Shown here piece after piece: positions 36,501 through 45,383 of a DNA stretch of 64,000 nucleotides. A program made the translations under genes and the position numbers. Below the pieces are notes generated by a model. That model was not told where the DNA came from, did not search any database, and saw nothing but the letters and a program-made list of their open reading frames with translations. Numbering within the stretch: the first letter of the stretch is position 1; every line of letters starts with the position of its first letter. The stretch covers positions 124,001 through 188,000 of the forward strand of contig NZ_JAKRNE010000002.1 of NCBI RefSeq assembly GCF_022347205.1. The letters are read 5' to 3'. Origin of the DNA: Corynebacterium sp. ACRPO. Lineage in GTDB: Bacteria; Actinomycetota; Actinomycetes; Mycobacteriales; Mycobacteriaceae.

Positions 36501-36550
36501 GGCCATCACACTAGAACCCAACGCGGACACAACCCCACCAAAAACAAACA

Positions 36551-36564
36551 TATGTTCGAACATA
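36551..36564. promoter_or_regulatory. Palindrome between divergent hypothetical and MFS genes
   Basis: TATGTTCGAACATA is a perfect 14-bp palindrome midway between the two leaderless-type starts (36500 and 36613), where one operator could control both genes. It contains TTCGAA but not the full corynebacterial LexA box. Confidence 0.5.
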
Positions 36565-36612
36565 AGTCGCAAATGGCTTTCCCTGACGCCAAGGATTAGA
36601 GTTGCAGCCGAT

Positions 36613-37854
36613 ATGATGAATACACGCAGTGGGGAAGTAGAACACGAGGAAGCGCCCAAGATTCCGCGCGAAATCTGGGTCATGGTCACGGCCGCCTTTA
36701 TTATCGCTTTGGGCTATGGCCTTATCGCCCCGCTGCTTCCGCAGTTCGTGGTGAGCTTCGATGTCTCCATGGCTGCCGCGGGCCTAGTGGTCTCCATCTT
36801 CGCCGCCTCGCGCCTTATCTTCGCGCCCATGTCCGGATCGCTTGTGGATCGCGTCGGCTCGCGCCGCGTCTATCTTATCGGGCTCATGACCGTCGCGGTG
36901 ACCACGGGTCTAGTCTCCATTGCACAAAGCTACTGGCACATCGTGGCCCTGCGCGCCCTGGCCGGGATTGGCTCGACCATGTTCACCGTCTCCGCCATGG
37001 GGCTTATCGTGCGCATGTCTCCGCCGACGATTCGCGGCAAGTGCTCTGCCACCTACGCCACGGCCTTCCTGCTCGGTAACGTCGCCGGCCCGGTTCTTGG
37101 TGCCAGCCTGTCCTTCCTGGGTTTCCGATGGCCATTTTTCATCTACGGCGTGGGCGTGGCACTGGCCGCGTTCGTCGTCTGGTGGCAAATGCCTCGCGTC
37201 AACCACAAGCAGGCCAGCCAGGATAAGCTGCCGCCCATGCGCCTGCAGGAGGCCTGGGGCGATACCGCCTACCGCGCGGTGCTGACCTCCAACTTTGCCC
37301 ATAGCTGGATCAACATGGGAGTGCGCGTATCCGTCCTGCCGCTTTTTGCCGCCTCCATCTTCCACAATGGCGCGGCCGCCTCCGGCCTGGCGCTCGCAGT
37401 CTTTGCAGCCGGCAACGCCATCGTGTTGCAGTTCTCCGGCAAGTGGTCCGATATCCACGGCCGCAAACCACTTATCCTCATCGGCCTCGTCGGCTCCGCC
37501 ATCTTCATGGTGCTCATGGGCATGGCCACCAGCGTGTGGTTCCTCCTGCTCGTCTCTGCCTTCGCCGGCGCTTCTTCCGGGCTTATCAACCCCTCCCAGC
37601 AGGCCGCGGTGGGCGACATCGTGGGCAATGACCGCTCCGGCGGCAAGGTGCTATCCACCTTCCAGATGGCCGGAGACTTCGGCCAAATCTTGGGCCCCAT
37701 GCTCATTGGCCTGCTTGCCGACGCCTCCGGCTTCCCCCTCGCCTTCACCGTCTGCGGTGCCATCGCCTTCATCGGCATCATTGCCTGGGCATTCAGCCGC
37801 GACCCGCACGCCGGGGTGGGGAACAAGCCGAAGCGAGTTCCGCAGGAGAAGTAG
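36613..37854 (+). CDS. Major facilitator superfamily drug-exporter-type transporter
   Basis: This 413-residue protein has 12 predicted helices. Motif A between helices 2 and 3 is GSLVDRVGSRRVYLIG, its repeat is GKWSDIHGRKPLILIG, and helix 5 shows the antiporter-like GNVAGPVLGASL. This fits a DHA1-type proton-coupled exporter. ATG 36613 (or 36616) has TAGAGT 10 nt upstream; the open frame reaching back to 36466 runs through the divergent promoter and is not used. Confidence 0.85.
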   Translation: MMNTRSGEVEHEEAPKIPREIWVMVTAAFIIALGYGLIAPLLPQFVVSFDVSMAAAGLVVSIFAASRLIFAPMSGSLVDRVGSRRVYLIGLMTVAVTTGLVSIAQSYWHIVALRALAGIGSTMFTVSAMGLIVRMSPPTIRGKCSATYATAFLLGNVAGPVLGASLSFLGFRWPFFIYGVGVALAAFVVWWQMPRVNHKQASQDKLPPMRLQEAWGDTAYRAVLTSNFAHSWINMGVRVSVLPLFAASIFHNGAAASGLALAVFAAGNAIVLQFSGKWSDIHGRKPLILIGLVGSAIFMVLMGMATSVWFLLLVSAFAGASSGLINPSQQAAVGDIVGNDRSGGKVLSTFQMAGDFGQILGPMLIGLLADASGFPLAFTVCGAIAFIGIIAWAFSRDPHAGVGNKPKRVPQEK

Positions 37855-37868
37855 GCACTTATTCTCGG

Positions 37869-39161
37869 CTAGAGAATTTCAGCCAATTGGGAAACGCAAA
37901 GGTAAACGAAGGCAACGGAGATTACCGCCATCAAGGTGTTGACGATCCAGCCGTTTCTCCATTGTTTCGGGGTGTGTTTGGTATTCAGCAGGACCAAGAG
38001 GGTAAGGCCTAAGAACGGCATAAACAATGCGCCCAGGACGCCGTAGGCGATGATGAGTCCGGTTGGCTTTCCAAGGAGCAAAAGCAGCATTGGTGGGAAA
38101 GTTAGCCAGATGAGGTAAGCGCGGTAATACTTTCCACCAGTACTGGTCCGGGGATCGCCTTGCGGGATCTTTTTGAGGTGACCGATGTAGTCGGCAAACA
38201 TCAGGGATACACCGTTCCAAACACCAAGGCAGGAAGAGAACGCGGCGGAGAAGAACCCGACGATGAACAATTTGGACATGAAAGTCCCGTAGCGTTCCTC
38301 TAGTACGTCCGCCATATCAACGAGACCCTGATCATTATCGGAGACCGCGACGTTGGCGCTGTAGAGGAGTTCAGCACCCAGCGCGAGTGTGGCTAACACA
38401 AAAATTCCGGTAACTGCGTATGCCACCGCATTGTCCATGCGCATGACCTGCATCCATTTCGGTGTGTACCATTCCTTTTCTCGCAGCCAGTAGCCATAAG
38501 CGGCAAGCGTGATTGTGCCGCCCACTCCGCCGGCGATGGACAACACGTAGACGAAGGAGCCATCCGGAATCTGCGGTACCAAACCGCCGATAACTTCGGG
38601 AAGGTTCGGGGCCGTAATGGCTGCGATACCCACCACGGTGACAAACATGATTCCGACCAAGATGGCTGATAGCTTCTCGAAAAGCTGATACCGCCCAAGC
38701 CAAGTTAGAGTAAAGCAGGATATTCCGGCAATAATTGCCCACATTTCTAGGCTGGTACCTGGGAAAAGAGCGCTAAGAGCGAGACCAGCGCCGGACATCG
38801 ATGCAGCACCGTAGACAAGACCCCAAATAACGATATAAGGGGCAAAATACCAGGAAGTCCACCGTCCCAACTCGCGCCAGCCATGGAACATCGTGTTTCC
38901 GGTAGCAAGGCTATACCGACCGACGCCTTCGACCAGCACAATTTTCATAATTGTTCCGATAATGACCGCCCAAAGGAGTGCGTAGCCATAGCGTTGACCG
39001 GCAATCATGGTGGCAACTAGGTCGGCTGCGCCGACGCCTGTTGCGGCCGCAACTAGCCCCGGACCGACCAGGGTCCATTTCACTCTTGTCTGGTCGGTTG
39101 ATTCTGTGTCGTGCTTGCCCCCTGCAGGCCGGGCGGAATTCGATTCGCTGGTCTGGCTCAT
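37869..39161 (-). CDS. Divergent Nramp-like transporter
   Basis: This 430-residue protein has 11 helices and Nramp-like landmarks (VGPGLVAAATG, AGQRYGYALLWAV, then VEGVGRYSLATG). The metal-binding DPGN of helix 1 in true Nramp proteins is ATGVGAADL here, and the helix-6 MPH motif is not evident (SIAGGVGGTITLAAYGYW). It is therefore not a standard Mn/Fe importer; Mg or another substrate is possible. GAGAGGG upstream supports ATG 39161. Base composition is AT-richer than the core genes. Confidence 0.75.
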   Translation of the reverse strand: MSQTSESNSARPAGGKHDTESTDQTRVKWTLVGPGLVAAATGVGAADLVATMIAGQRYGYALLWAVIIGTIMKIVLVEGVGRYSLATGNTMFHGWRELGRWTSWYFAPYIVIWGLVYGAASMSGAGLALSALFPGTSLEMWAIIAGISCFTLTWLGRYQLFEKLSAILVGIMFVTVVGIAAITAPNLPEVIGGLVPQIPDGSFVYVLSIAGGVGGTITLAAYGYWLREKEWYTPKWMQVMRMDNAVAYAVTGIFVLATLALGAELLYSANVAVSDNDQGLVDMADVLEERYGTFMSKLFIVGFFSAAFSSCLGVWNGVSLMFADYIGHLKKIPQGDPRTSTGGKYYRAYLIWLTFPPMLLLLLGKPTGLIIAYGVLGALFMPFLGLTLLVLLNTKHTPKQWRNGWIVNTLMAVISVAFVYLCVSQLAEIL

Positions 39162-39225
39162 AGCACCCTCTCGATTGATTGTGTTTCTAATCACTATAGG
39201 GAGAGTGCTGTCTAGTATCAGGAAA

Positions 39226-39244
39226 ACGAGGAATTCAATTCCTC
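39226..39244 (-). terminator. Terminator of the helicase gene
   Basis: CGAGGAATT-C-AATTCCTCG is a perfect 9-bp inverted repeat 11 bp after the helicase stop; on the minus strand it is followed by TTTTCC, as in an intrinsic terminator. The hairpin loop would use the central A/T bases. Confidence 0.75.
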
Positions 39245-39254
39245 GAGCGGAGAT

Positions 39255-42200
39255 TTAAGCCACCGTTCTTCCCGCAGCATAGAGAGCCTTGGGCATTGAC
39301 CTCTGGAGCTTCCACTCAAATTGAATTGGCTTTTCTCCATGGTGGGAAACATAATCCACTGCACCGAGGTAGGTATATGCGCTCGCTGTCCCTACTTTGT
39401 TTTTCTTGGTAAAGCGCGAGGCAATGAGAGTTTTTCCATCTCGCTCCTGATGGCCGATATATCGCCTAGCCGCCTTTGATTTCAAAGTCGTTGTCGATTG
39501 AGATTCCCAGTGCAACAGATCGGGTGCTATTGGATAGTCTCGGTAATTCGTGGAGGCACTGACTTGCTCGTCCTTTTGAAACGTCACCAAGAAAAGATCA
39601 GTGTTGATATCGGGAAAATATTTCACACCTTCGCGTGGCAGGTTTACAAGCTGGTGAAGGCTTCCCGACTCTAAAGCACCAATAAGCTCGGCCAACGAGT
39701 AATCCGCATGCGTCTCCAAAACTGAACTATCGCTATGTTGTGGAACGATGCGTGAGGAGTCACTGCTCAGTCGCATAACCTGCTCCAATTCCCAAGCAAC
39801 TTGTGGATGCTGGCGCAAAATCGTCAAGGCCGCGTCATAGGATCCAGGGTGCGGAGAATTTGAGTTTGCCCAGAATCCGAGTACGAGCATTCGGGTGAAG
39901 GCCTGGTCGGACGGCTCCATGTCGGCGTAGTGAAGACTTGGGGTGCAAAGGATGCGCAGATAGGCATCGATTCGGTGTGGATCGTTGACGTGAAGGAAGA
40001 CTCGAATTCTGTTAAGTAGAAATGATTCGGTCTCATCGGCCTTTTGCTCTAGTAGGCCTTCTTCTCGAAGAAGCCGTGTCCACGAATATTTCGACGGGCG
40101 GTAGATATCCTCTAGTTGCAGGTTAGAATCCTCAAGGAACTCTTTGAGATTCGTGGTTCGAATTTCAGAGAGCAATGCACGCACTTTCCGTAAGGAATTT
40201 CGTGAGACCTTCTTAACGTTTCGGAGAACCTGCTCGGTCGTCGATTGGTCGAACTGGATATGCGAACCCGGTGGGGTGGTGGGGAAGCCCTGCTCAATTT
40301 CTTCAGCTAAGCGCTTGCCCCGCTTCCGGGTTAAGGCATGGAATTTTCGCTCAAAATCAAAATCGACGTGCTGCTGTCCAATGAAATCGAGAATGACGCA
40401 GGAGTCCTTGCCTGGAGATAGACGAAGACCACGACCCAGTTGTTGTAGAAAGACCACAGGGCTTTGTGTCGGGCGGAGCAAAAGAAGGGTGTTAACAGAA
40501 GGAATATCAACGCCCTCATTAAATATATCTACAGAGAACAGGACTTTGACGTCGCCAGTCTCCAGATCTTTGATGGCCCGAGCACGCTCGGTGGCGGTGA
40601 GATCGCTTGTGACAGCTCGCGCTGGGATTCCAAATTGCTGGAATTGCCGCGCCATATATTCTGCGTGGGCAATCGTGACGCAAAAGCCGATAGCTTTCAT
40701 CTCTGAGAGATCGAAGATGCGTCGGTTTAGCTCGTTAACAATGAAGCGGGTGCGCTTTTCTCCCGCTTTGATGTAGAACTCGGAGAGCTCTTCGGTGTTG
40801 TAGTCCTTTTTGCCTCGGCTCCATGTCAATGAGGAAAGGTCCGTTCCGTCGGCAATCCCGTAGTAATGCATGGGGACTAAAAGCTGTAGACGCAATGCAT
40901 CCCACAAACGAAGTTCATGAGCTACGCGATAGTCAAAGTATTTCTGGACGTTTTCTCCATCACCACGTTCTGGTGTTGCCGTTAAACCCAGGAGCTCTTG
41001 TGGCTGGAGGTGGTCCAAAAGTGCTTTATAAGTGGGGGCTTGTGCGTGATGAAACTCGTCGATTATTACGACATCAAAATGGTTGCTACTTAGGTTTTGT
41101 AAACGGGAAGCGCTGAGAGATTGCACGCTGGCGAACACATAGTCCCAGCGGCGAGGCTGAGCGCCGTCGACTAGCAGCTCGCCAAAGTCCGCATCTTTAA
41201 GCACTTCCTGGAATGTCCGGCGGGCTTGTTGAAGAATTTCTTTCCGGTGTGCAACGAAAAGCAGCCGAGGGCGTCGCTTCCATTGTTCGCATAGGTTCCG
41301 GTAATCCAATGCGGCAACTACCGTCTTTCCTGTTCCTGTAGCAGCAACCAGGAGGTTCCTATGTCGATCTTTTACCTCACGCTCTGAGCGTAGCGCCTCG
41401 AGCATCTCTTCTTGGTAGGGGTAAGGAGTTACCTCAAGGCCAGATAACTCCAGTTGGCGAAGCGCCCCGGAGTTTTCGCCACCCTTGGCGACGCGAAGAG
41501 ACCGCTCGAGTCTCTCCATGTCGCGATTAGGGTCGAAGGTCTTGAAATGACTGTCGTGCCAGTAGCTATCGAAAGTCTTGATGAACTTATCGATTACTTC
41601 AGGAGTCGCGGTATTGGACCCGCGGACATTCCACTCCCAACCATCGACGAGAGCAGATCGGGAAAGGTTGGAACTGCCGATAAAGGCAGTATCGAACCCG
41701 GATTTTCGGCGGAACAGCCAAGCTTTGGCATGAAGGCGAGTGGATTTGTGCTCATAGCAAATCTTTACTTCGGCCTGATATTTCTCAACCAATCGCTTGA
41801 GCGCTGCTGCGTCGGATGCACCGCAGTAGGTAGAAGTGAGTAGCCGGAAAGGGATCTCGTTATCGCGAAGGTACTCGAGTTGTCTATCAAGAACGCTGAT
41901 GCCGGAGTTCTTGATGAACGCACAGAGCAGATCAACCGAATCAGCAGTTTTGATTTCTCTCTCGATTTCGCTGGTTAAACTAGATTCTCCTTGGGCGTTA
42001 GTGAATAGTGCACTCTTGGTGAGTGAAACATCCGGAAGCAGGGGAGGGTCCGCCAATCCGGAGTTGTATACGGCGTAGAGGAGTTCTTCGGAATCAATCT
42101 CTTCATCTTCACCCAGTAGAAGCGCGATGTTGTTGATTAGGGCAACCCGGTCTTCGGGTGACTTTAAACCGTATAGCCGTCGCTCTAGAAGTGAACCAAT

Positions 42201-42377
42201 GTGTTGTGAAACCGCCGAGGTATAGCGGCCATGAGCTTCTTCATCGGAGCTTCTTCCAATACCGAATCCTGCAGCAGGATGTTGGTTTAACGTTTCGTTC
42301 ATGCGTTCACGGATTCGGGCCGTAATAGGGGTCTCGTAAACGCCGAAAGGTAGGGAAGAGTCAGGGTTAGTACTCAT
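39255..42377 (-). CDS. PLD-nuclease / SF2-helicase / DUF3427 protein, candidate DNA-defence or repair gene
   Basis: With ATG 42377 this is 1040 residues. Domains in order: an N-terminal region, a phospholipase-D-type nuclease domain (about 130-280) with STRLHAKAWLF and FIGSSNLSRSAL (one HxK motif, so probably dimeric), an SF2 helicase (about 320-690) with AATGTGKTVVA, IIDEFHHAQ, LGLTATPERGDG and QLGRGLRLSPGKD, and a C-terminal DUF3427-like region. Known relatives are scattered and often lie near defence genes; the function is unproven. Codon and base use differ from neighbours (more A+T), suggesting transfer. Confidence 0.85.
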   Translation of the reverse strand: MSTNPDSSLPFGVYETPITARIRERMNETLNQHPAAGFGIGRSSDEEAHGRYTSAVSQHIGSLLERRLYGLKSPEDRVALINNIALLLGEDEEIDSEELLYAVYNSGLADPPLLPDVSLTKSALFTNAQGESSLTSEIEREIKTADSVDLLCAFIKNSGISVLDRQLEYLRDNEIPFRLLTSTYCGASDAAALKRLVEKYQAEVKICYEHKSTRLHAKAWLFRRKSGFDTAFIGSSNLSRSALVDGWEWNVRGSNTATPEVIDKFIKTFDSYWHDSHFKTFDPNRDMERLERSLRVAKGGENSGALRQLELSGLEVTPYPYQEEMLEALRSEREVKDRHRNLLVAATGTGKTVVAALDYRNLCEQWKRRPRLLFVAHRKEILQQARRTFQEVLKDADFGELLVDGAQPRRWDYVFASVQSLSASRLQNLSSNHFDVVIIDEFHHAQAPTYKALLDHLQPQELLGLTATPERGDGENVQKYFDYRVAHELRLWDALRLQLLVPMHYYGIADGTDLSSLTWSRGKKDYNTEELSEFYIKAGEKRTRFIVNELNRRIFDLSEMKAIGFCVTIAHAEYMARQFQQFGIPARAVTSDLTATERARAIKDLETGDVKVLFSVDIFNEGVDIPSVNTLLLLRPTQSPVVFLQQLGRGLRLSPGKDSCVILDFIGQQHVDFDFERKFHALTRKRGKRLAEEIEQGFPTTPPGSHIQFDQSTTEQVLRNVKKVSRNSLRKVRALLSEIRTTNLKEFLEDSNLQLEDIYRPSKYSWTRLLREEGLLEQKADETESFLLNRIRVFLHVNDPHRIDAYLRILCTPSLHYADMEPSDQAFTRMLVLGFWANSNSPHPGSYDAALTILRQHPQVAWELEQVMRLSSDSSRIVPQHSDSSVLETHADYSLAELIGALESGSLHQLVNLPREGVKYFPDINTDLFLVTFQKDEQVSASTNYRDYPIAPDLLHWESQSTTTLKSKAARRYIGHQERDGKTLIASRFTKKNKVGTASAYTYLGAVDYVSHHGEKPIQFEWKLQRSMPKALYAAGRTVA

Positions 42378-42564
42378 AATGACCAAATTCTAAATGCTAC
42401 GAAATGCAAATTGGCTGATTCAAGGATTGGCGAAGTAATTTTTCTCCAGGCGGTGTTGCCCTTCAGTGATTTTGAGGCATGGCATTCACTAGAGTTCTTT
42501 GGTCTCAATTAAGAAGAGCAATCCCCGCAGTCTAAATTTTTATCCCTGTTGATTGGAGACTGGA
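42378..42564. other. AT-richer spacer beside the helicase
   Basis: This spacer holds the divergent promoters of the helicase and the HNH-like fragment. I see no repeat or clear operator. Confidence 0.4.
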
Positions 42565-42948
42565 TTGAGAAGTCCAAAATGGCTACGAGATGAGATTCTG
42601 TTGGTCGCCGAAATCGGAATCCGTTTAGGATGGCCAGCTACAGGACCTAAGGAGGAAATATCTCGGGTTTCCAAACTACTGGCTAGGGGAGTCATGTATG
42701 GAGACGAGTTCCAGCCAGGTCCTAAATTTAGGAATGTCAACGGCGTGAGCCGAAAATACTTTGATCTCTACTCGGCGCGACCCTCCTATGAAGGGCAAAC
42801 GACAAACGGAGGCAAGGCAACGCAGGAAATCGCAGCGTTGGCGGAATCCGATCCGCAATTGGTAGTGCGTTTGGCGGAGGATATCCGCCGCATGCTGGCA
42901 GAAGGAAAATACGAAAGGAAGAATCTTTCTTTTCTCAGCTGTGACTAG
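42565..42948 (+). pseudogene. N-terminal fragment resembling HNH restriction-type endonucleases
   Basis: This 127-residue frame starts at TTG 42565, which has GGAG 6 nt upstream. It reads SPKWLRDEILLVAEIGIRLG ... FRNVNGVSRKYFDLYSARP ... TNGGKATQEIAAL, matching the start of HNH nucleases whose N-terminal domain has the pattern W-x-RDE-LIL ... FRNPNGV-x-x-K ... GGK. The HNH domain that should follow is missing: the frame stops after EGKYERKNLSFLSCD. It is either a degraded restriction gene or a stand-alone domain protein. It overlaps the converging Nudix gene by 14 bp. Confidence 0.55.
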
Positions 42949-43330
42949 AAGCAATAGCTTCTACTGCCGGGATATCTGCGGGAGCCCACGCCAGGTGTGC
43001 GGCCTCTGTGGAGGTAACCCATTTTGTAGCGTCGTGATCGGTCAGGCGTAGGTCGCCGTCGACAAGCGTGCAGTAGAAAGTGGTTAGCTCAATGGTCGCA
43101 AAATCGTACTCGTAGGTTGTTGTCGTCACTTTCTGGCCGACCTCGGCAATGAGGTTGAGCTCCTCGCGAATTTCTCGCGCTAGAGCTTGCTCAGGAGATT
43201 CGCCAGGCTCGATCTTTCCACCAGGAAATTCCCAATGGCCTTCCAGGGGCTTGCCTGGTTTCTTGCGGCAGGCGAGGAACCGCTCGCCGTCGTGGAAGAC
43301 GGCGCCAACGACGCGAATGGGGTTAGACAT
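42935..43330 (-). CDS. Nudix hydrolase (MutT-like)
   Basis: With ATG 43330 the protein has 131 residues. The Nudix box is intact as GKIEPGESPEQALAREIREELNLIA, following a MutT-like lead (RVVGAVFHDGERFLACRKK, GHWEFPGG). It probably hydrolyses an oxidised or non-canonical (deoxy)nucleoside triphosphate. An upstream open extension to 43399 is in the intergenic region and ignored. Confidence 0.9.
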   Translation of the reverse strand: MSNPIRVVGAVFHDGERFLACRKKPGKPLEGHWEFPGGKIEPGESPEQALAREIREELNLIAEVGQKVTTTTYEYDFATIELTTFYCTLVDGDLRLTDHDATKWVTSTEAAHLAWAPADIPAVEAIASSHS

Positions 43331-43374
43331 GACTCCATTGTGCCTTGGATCTCGAAAACATCTAGACAGTGAGC

Positions 43375-43390
43375 TGTTACTTAGATAACA
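43375..43390. promoter_or_regulatory. Inverted repeat between Nudix and YjiH genes
   Basis: TGTTA-CTTAGA-TAACA has perfect 5-bp arms and lies 74 bp upstream of the YjiH start, between divergent genes. A possible operator; no regulator assigned. Confidence 0.35.
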
Positions 43391-43463
43391 TATCCCCAAT
43401 GTTCGCGTAAGGCTGTCACGCGGGCTTGATTTTTGTATGCAAGCTTGAGGAGACGGTTTTACT

Positions 43464-44810
43464 GTGACTTCTACCGAATCTGTCTACACCTCGCACCAGA
43501 GCCATGACGGGGAAATCCCGCAGCCTGGGGGACGGTGGAAACTCTTTTTATATAGCGCCATCGGCGCGTTCGTATTCTTCCTGCCGGTGACGTACCAGGA
43601 TAAGCGCTCCATTCCTTTGGATCACATGGTCACCATGGTGCGCGAAGGAATTCCGGCGCTGGTGCCGTGGATTATCTTTGCTCTTGCTGTCTACGGCACG
43701 GTGCGCAGCTTTACCACCGGGGCGTTTAAGGAAAGCGCGCTGCAAGCGGTCTTTGCGTTGCTCAACATTGTGGGTGCGGTGGTCTCCTTCCTTATGGTCA
43801 TCGATGCGCTGCCGTGGGTCCTGGGCGATGAAGACCTGGTGCCGTTCCTCTGGAACTCCATTGCGATTCCGGTGGGCCTCATCGTGCCGATTGGCGGTGC
43901 TTTCTTGGCATTTTTGATTGGCTTTGGCCTGCTGGAATTTGTCGGTGTGCTCATGCAGCCAATCATGCAGCCGGTGTGGAAGACACCGGGGCGCTCCGCC
44001 ATTGACGCGGTGGCCTCGTTCGTGGGCTCGTATTCGCTGGGTATTTTGGTCACGGACCGCGTTTATCAAAAAGGTGGCTATACCGGTAGGGAAGCAGCGA
44101 TTATTGCCACCGGGTTTTCGACGGTCTCTGCGGCCTTTATGGTGATCGTCGCCAAGCAGCTAGACCTGATGAACATTTGGGGTACCTACTTTGCGGTCAC
44201 GCTGATAGTGACCTTCTTGGTGACGGCTATTACGGTGCGTATTCCGCCGCTGCGCACCATTCCTGATGAGTATTGCGAGGGTGTAAAGCCTGACCCAGAG
44301 AAGTCGATAGAGGGCTCGCGCATCAAGAACGCGTGGCGCGAAGCGATGCTGGCTCTGCAGCGCGCGCCATCCCTGCCCGCAGCAATTTGGGAGAACCTGC
44401 GTGATGGTGTGCGCATGGCAGCGGCCATCGTGCCGTCCATTATGTCGGTGGGCCTTATTGGCCTGCTGCTGGCGCGCTTTACGCCCCTCTTTGAGTGGAT
44501 CGGCTACCTGTTTTACCCGTTCGCGTGGGTAGTGCAGCTGCCGGAGCCGGTCCAGGCCGGCAAGGGCGCGGCCATGGGTATTGCGGAGATGTTCCTGCCC
44601 GCCACCGCAGTGGCAGGCAGCGACAGCATGGTGCTCAAGTTCGTCATCGGCGTAGTAGCAGTCTCCGCCATCATTTTCTTCTCCGCGCTGGTGCCGTGCA
44701 TTCTGGCCACCAAGATCCCGGTGAAGCTGACCCATCTGGTCATCATCTGGTTTGAGCGCGTGGCGCTGACCATTCTTATCGCCACCCCGATTGCACACCT
44801 GCTGTTTTGA
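43464..44810 (+). CDS. YjiH-family transporter (nucleoside-recognition/Gate domain), copy 1
   Basis: This 448-residue membrane protein has about 11 helices and starts at GTG. Two Gate-like segments (MQPVWKTPGRSAIDAVASFVGSYSLGILV and GMA-like MGIAEMFLPATAVAG) mark the YjiH family. Members often sit beside hut genes; the substrate is unproven, and an organic acid or histidine-derived compound is plausible. It is a paralogue of the protein at 46.3-47.7 kb. Confidence 0.85.
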   Translation: MTSTESVYTSHQSHDGEIPQPGGRWKLFLYSAIGAFVFFLPVTYQDKRSIPLDHMVTMVREGIPALVPWIIFALAVYGTVRSFTTGAFKESALQAVFALLNIVGAVVSFLMVIDALPWVLGDEDLVPFLWNSIAIPVGLIVPIGGAFLAFLIGFGLLEFVGVLMQPIMQPVWKTPGRSAIDAVASFVGSYSLGILVTDRVYQKGGYTGREAAIIATGFSTVSAAFMVIVAKQLDLMNIWGTYFAVTLIVTFLVTAITVRIPPLRTIPDEYCEGVKPDPEKSIEGSRIKNAWREAMLALQRAPSLPAAIWENLRDGVRMAAAIVPSIMSVGLIGLLLARFTPLFEWIGYLFYPFAWVVQLPEPVQAGKGAAMGIAEMFLPATAVAGSDSMVLKFVIGVVAVSAIIFFSALVPCILATKIPVKLTHLVIIWFERVALTILIATPIAHLLF

Positions 44811-44860
44811 TAAGTTGAACCCAAGACGGGTAAGAGGATCGATATCGCTGGAGGGAAATG

Positions 44861-45346
44861 ATGCTTATAGCCACTATCGCAGCTGAGGTAGCTTTTTGGC
44901 TGTGCTTAGTGGCTGGCTGCCTCTTGCGCTATGTGTTTAATCTGCGCAAACTCGGCTTGATACTTATGGCCGCGACCCCAATTATCGACCTGCTGCTCTT
45001 AGTATTTTTCTATGTGAGCCTGAGCCAAGGTGGTACGGCGCAGTTTATGCACGGTTTCGCGGCTTTTTATATTGCCTTTTCAGTTGTCTTTGGCAAAGAC
45101 ATTATTGGGTTCGTCGACCAGAAAGTTTCTGGCGCCAACCCTCGCACAGGGCCTAAAGATGACCAGCGCAGTTTCACACAGTGTGTCCTCGCAAGTGTTG
45201 GCGCAGCGCTTTTGCTGTTAATAGGAAATGTGGTGACTGGCTTAGCGGGTAGCTTCTGGCTTGTCTACTGGCTCATCGCCGTCGCCTTTACTCCCGCTAT
45301 GTGGTGGGGAGTCCAACGTTGGATGAGTAAGAAAGCTACCCGTTAA
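44861..45346 (+). CDS. Small membrane protein
   Basis: This 161-residue protein has four hydrophobic helices and a hydrophilic loop (SGANPRTGPKDDQRS). ATG 44861 has GGAGGG 5 nt upstream; the adjacent ATG 44858 is too close. Base composition is AT-rich relative to the neighbours. It probably follows copy 1 of YjiH in the same transcript. Function unknown. Confidence 0.7.
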   Translation: MLIATIAAEVAFWLCLVAGCLLRYVFNLRKLGLILMAATPIIDLLLLVFFYVSLSQGGTAQFMHGFAAFYIAFSVVFGKDIIGFVDQKVSGANPRTGPKDDQRSFTQCVLASVGAALLLLIGNVVTGLAGSFWLVYWLIAVAFTPAMWWGVQRWMSKKATR

Positions 45347-45383
45347 ACTGCACGGCCCAGGTAAAACCAAACGCCGTTGGGGT

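Noticed and set aside
36551..36570. LexA/SOS box at the MFS promoter
   Set aside because: TTCGAA is present, but the corynebacterial box needs TCGAAC-N4-GTTCGA; here the two halves overlap in the wrong order.
39189..39202. T7-promoter-like sequence TCACTATAGGGAGA
   Set aside because: It matches only the 3' part of the T7 promoter, lacks the recognition half, and no phage polymerase is nearby; most likely chance within the Nramp-like gene's promoter.
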